Positions 7,050-7,910 of a DNA stretch of 7,910 nt are shown in pieces. Each line of letters opens with the position of its first letter. Within the stretch, counting starts at the first letter, position 1. This DNA is from Thermoanaerobaculia bacterium (GTDB lineage Bacteria; Acidobacteriota; Thermoanaerobaculia; UBA5066). The position numbers were made by a program, and so were the translations under genes. The notes under the pieces were generated by a model that was not told the DNA's origin, did not search any database, and was given only the letters and a program-made list of their open reading frames with translations. The DNA is taken from positions 1-7,910 of the forward strand of contig JAMQPJ010000032.1 of assembly GCA_023717585.1 (NCBI GenBank), given 5' to 3'.

Positions 7050-7910
7050 GAACGTGACCCTGAAAGTCGAGGCCAGACGCGGTGCCGGCGCTCCGGGGGC
7101 GGCAGCGTGGGCTGCGCTCGCTCTCGGCCTCGGGGCGTCGCTGTTCCTCTGGCAGGAAAGCCGCGACCAGCTCAGACTGAAGGCGGTCGCGCGCCTGCAG
7201 CGCGCGGCCGAGCGCGTCACGACGGCGCTTCAGGCGAGCCTCGGCTCCTACGAAAGCACGCTCCGGGGTGGCGCCGGTTTCCTGGCCCACGGCGGCGAGG
7301 TGACGGAATCCGAGTTTCGGAGCTACTGGCAGAGGCTCGGCTTTGCGGATCGGGACGCAGGCGTGGGCTCGCTGGCGTTCATCGTGCCCGTGCGGCGCGC
7401 CGATCTCCCAGCCTACGTGGAGCGCAGGCGCCTCGCGGGACCCGCGTTGAACCTGGCGACGTCGGGGGTGCGGGACGACCTTTTCCTCATCCAGTTCTAC
7501 GAGGGCACCGAGCCCTCGAGGTCCGTGGTCGGCTTCGACACAGGAGCGATCCCGCCGAACCGGGAGGCGCTCGAGCAGGCGCGTGATCTTGGCCTCGCGC
7601 GCGTCGCGGCGCCGATCAGCCCCCGAGACCCCACCGTCGGCCCGGCGCTGGCGATCCAGTACCCCGTATTCCGGGGACCGGCCGGCCCCGCGTCCGCCGA
7701 GGAGCGCCGGGAGAGGCTCCTGGGATGGGTTTCCCTGCTCGTCCGAGTCCGCCCGGTCATGGAGAGGATCCTCGGCGAGGAGGACACGGACATCGCGATC
7801 TCGCTGCACGACGGAGCGGGCACCGGGCGGTCCGTGCCCCTCTACGCGCGGTCCGGACCGGAGGTGCTGCCCGGCGCGCAGCGGGTCACCGCCCCACTCG
7901 ACCTCGGCGG
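7039..7910 (+). CDS. CHASE-domain membrane sensor, N-terminal part (3' end outside window)
   Basis: The frame runs open from the chosen ATG to the window edge, giving 290 complete codons. After a short basic N-terminus, residues about 20-38 form one hydrophobic transmembrane helix (AAAWAALALGLGASLFLW). This is followed by an amphipathic helix and a CHASE-type extracellular sensing domain: RVTTALQASLGSYESTLRGG (59-78), SEFRSYWQRLGF (91-102), LAFIVPVRRADLPAYVERR (from 112), the typical GFDTGAIPPNREALEQARD block, and AIQYPVF. CHASE domains bind small ligands outside the membrane and control an attached histidine kinase, diguanylate cyclase, phosphodiesterase or similar domain. That output domain and the second transmembrane helix lie beyond the window, so the enzyme type is unknown. 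The gene starts 21 bases after the macroglobulin stop, in the same frame. The start is uncertain because the Shine-Dalgarno is poor; GTG at 7054 is an alternative. Confidence 0.82.
   Translation, partial: MIAGNVTLKVEARRGAGAPGAAAWAALALGLGASLFLWQESRDQLRLKAVARLQRAAERVTTALQASLGSYESTLRGGAGFLAHGGEVTESEFRSYWQRLGFADRDAGVGSLAFIVPVRRADLPAYVERRRLAGPALNLATSGVRDDLFLIQFYEGTEPSRSVVGFDTGAIPPNREALEQARDLGLARVAAPISPRDPTVGPALAIQYPVFRGPAGPASAEERRERLLGWVSLLVRVRPVMERILGEEDTDIAISLHDGAGTGRSVPLYARSGPEVLPGAQRVTAPLDLG

Noticed and set aside
4636..7809. Open frame of 1057 codons on the minus strand
   Set aside because: It lies antisense to the A2M gene and the CHASE gene, whose plus-strand products match known families over the same bases. 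Its product is Arg/Asp/Leu-rich without recognisable motifs, as expected opposite GC-rich codons where stops are rare.

Overview
The window is GC-rich (about two-thirds G+C or more by eye, with strong G/C preference at third codon positions) and densely coding on the plus strand. It looks like a chromosomal segment of a high-GC Gram-negative-type bacterium. An Acidobacteriota or Myxococcota-like source is a low-confidence guess, based on base composition and on the type of macroglobulin present. I see no RNA gene, CRISPR array, insertion sequence, integrase, attachment site or origin, and no intergenic stretch longer than about 50 bases.

Layout. (1) Positions 1-860 hold the 3' end of a SNF2-family ATPase gene resembling RapA/HepA, the RNA polymerase recycling factor. 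The helicase core lies upstream of the window. (2) Positions 910-7017 hold a single very large gene (2035 codons) for an exported bacterial alpha-2-macroglobulin (A2M) family protein. It has an N-terminal export or anchor segment, a helical N-terminal region, a series of macroglobulin beta-sandwich domains, a charged flexible linker where a bait region would sit, a thioester motif (Cys-Thr-Glu-Gln, residues 1501-1504) opening an alpha/alpha-toroid domain, and a C-terminal MG10-like domain. (3) From 7039 to the window edge runs the 5' part of a membrane-bound CHASE-domain sensor gene, whose signalling output domain is not visible.

How they fit together. All three genes point the same way with gaps of 49 and 21 bases, so co-transcription is plausible. 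The RapA-like gene has no obvious functional link to the other two. The A2M protein should act outside the cytoplasm as a protease trap. The CHASE protein should sense something outside the membrane and signal inward. A damage- or protease-sensing link between these two is only an inference from adjacency. The usual partner of bacterial A2M genes, the penicillin-binding protein PbpC, is not next to this gene on either visible side.

Nothing here is clearly a new system. The points most worth a second look are the A2M protein's thioester and candidate bait linker, its lack of a lipobox, the pairing with a CHASE sensor, three patches of atypical AT-richer codons inside the A2M gene, and a perfect GC hairpin whose loop contains the proposed start codon of the CHASE gene.
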